A stretch of 64,000 bases of DNA from Entoloma clypeatum (Eukaryota; Basidiomycota; Agaricomycetes; Agaricales; Entolomataceae), in NCBI GenBank assembly GCA_963565915.1, contig OY751490.1, forward strand, positions 1,240,001 through 1,304,000, written 5' to 3'. The notes beneath the pieces were generated by a model. The model was not told the origin of the DNA and did not search any database. It saw only the letters and a list, made by a program, of their open reading frames with translations. The position numbers and the translations under genes are program-made. Positions 63,240-64,000 of this stretch are shown here, piece by piece; position 1 is the stretch's first letter, and each line of letters opens with the position of its first letter.

Positions 63240-64000
63240 CTACGGCAGCATATCCATATCCACATCCCCATCCTCGGTCTTTCCCTCCTCATCTGGAATC
63301 GCTTTGCCTGACCCATCTTCCATCGGAGCGTCTTTATCATATTCCAGCATCGAAGCAGTGTGGTGCGATTGATTTCCTAGCCGCTCAAATGGTCGCATAT
63401 ACTGTAAGATGTGATGTTGGTCTATGGGTACCGGTGCTGTGACATGGAGTAGCATCGAAAAGTCTCCGTTGATGTTCGCTTCGTCTAAAATGCCGTACAC
63501 GCGGCGAGAGGAGCCACGGGCAGAGACGAAGTACCGATTGTAGTGATCCACCGCCTGCCGCGATTTTTGGACTTCCTCCTTGAGTTTTTTGATAGAGGCC
63601 GCCTTTGGTTTTGGTTTTCGGCACTGACGGGCACGAAGTTTCTTGACATCTTTTTCGAATTTGTCGGTGAGTTTTGGGAATTCGTTGTCGGAAGGGGACT
63701 CGGGGACGATCGCTCGCACTCTCGAATTGGTATGCTGGTGGTTCGCCTCGGTCCCAAGGTCCATAAGAAGCGCCAGATAGGGCAAGGGTTCACGAGGATC
63801 GCGTGGGAGACCAATTGCGGCTATGGCGTCGCATTCTGCTTTCGTGGCTGCGTTGAATTTGAATTTGACCTGCCCGGCAATGGCAGAGAGACGTGAGGGG
63901 TCGAAGACGTCGTGAGTAGCAATAGAACCCATGTATATGGGGATGACGAAGTCGATGTCTTCTTGATTGAAACAGCATTGCAGCACTGCCCCACGAGCCC
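63240..64000 (-). CDS. Host protein of unknown function, C-terminal 253 residues (5' end outside window)
   Basis: A minus-strand frame is open from the window edge to a stop at 63240. No start is needed inside the window: the frame continues upstream, and the first in-frame methionine is well inside. The sequence begins GAVLQCCFNQEDIDFVIPIY and includes PRDPREPLPYLALLMDLG, a basic coiled-coil region (KFEKDVKKLRARQCRKPKPK, about residues 110-155) and an acidic tail (EDGDVDMDML). It resembles, from memory, C-termini of large uncharacterised proteins common in Agaricomycetes; no function is known to me. Low transposon character and undamaged frame support a resident gene. Confidence 0.7.
   Translation of the reverse strand, partial: ARGAVLQCCFNQEDIDFVIPIYMGSIATHDVFDPSRLSAIAGQVKFKFNAATKAECDAIAAIGLPRDPREPLPYLALLMDLGTEANHQHTNSRVRAIVPESPSDNEFPKLTDKFEKDVKKLRARQCRKPKPKAASIKKLKEEVQKSRQAVDHYNRYFVSARGSSRRVYGILDEANINGDFSMLLHVTAPVPIDQHHILQYMRPFERLGNQSHHTASMLEYDKDAPMEDGSGKAIPDEEGKTEDGDVDMDMLP

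Noticed and set aside
24..63999. CRISPR array or bacterial operon
   Set aside because: Repeats here are LTRs and transposon copies at large, irregular spacing; introns and eukaryotic retroelements exclude a prokaryotic reading.

Overview
The window looks like a transposon graveyard from a filamentous basidiomycete, most likely an Agaricomycete (inference). The reasons are introns of about 50 bp, Tf1/sushi-like chromodomain Ty3/Gypsy elements, Ty1/Copia elements, a Tc1 element and a Helitron, and a multi-exon gene squeezed between them. Only about 1.5 kb of the 64 kb looks like host coding sequence: a four-exon gene at 36345-37007 and the 3' part of a larger gene at 63240-64000 (minus strand). 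No rRNA, tRNA or CRISPR array was seen.

Layout (family labels are mine). 1-17555: one Copia-B element on the minus strand, running off the left edge. It is split by Gypsy-A1 (159-6396), by an unassigned TCGGAG-rich stretch (about 8599-9560) and by the intact Gypsy-C (10598-16737). 17556-19349: non-coding DNA, a 579-bp dispersed repeat, an (AAT)8 microsatellite and a Gypsy-A LTR. 19350-25542: degenerate Gypsy-B (minus strand) with a spliced, antisense Zn(II)2Cys6 gene tail-to-tail with its pol. 25555-26044: Copia-C fragment. 26045-34159: Gypsy-A2 (minus strand), whose leader carries a Copia-A solo LTR that itself carries an intact Tc1 element. 34160-37436: possible exon remnants, two foldback elements, the four-exon host gene and a solo LTR. 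37437-44973: a Helitron carrying the internally deleted Copia-A1. 44974-60914: Copia-A2, Copia-A3, a rearranged piece of Gypsy-A3 and the nearly intact Copia-A4. 60915-62427: 5' part of Copia-D. 62428-63007: inverted copy of the dispersed repeat. 63240-64000: host gene.

The nesting order can be read directly. Removing Gypsy-A1, Gypsy-C or Copia-A1 together with one 5-bp target duplication rejoins the interrupted host reading frame in phase. Removing Tc1 and one TA restores the Copia LTR, and removing that LTR and one GTGCT restores the Gypsy-A2 leader.

Priming logic is shared within each superfamily. All three Gypsy families with a visible primer-binding site carry a 10-12 nt sequence 2 nt beyond the LTR that is complementary to a sequence about 30 bp downstream of the LTR TATA box, as in Tf1 self-priming. 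All three Copia families with a visible 5' end carry a 12-nt site complementary to the initiator-tRNA-Met anticodon arm. Decay is mostly CGA-to-TGA and other CpG transitions, consistent with cytosine methylation or RIP-like damage. Gypsy-C (two LTRs differing at one base, open gag and pol, perfect TSD) and the Tc1 element look recently active.
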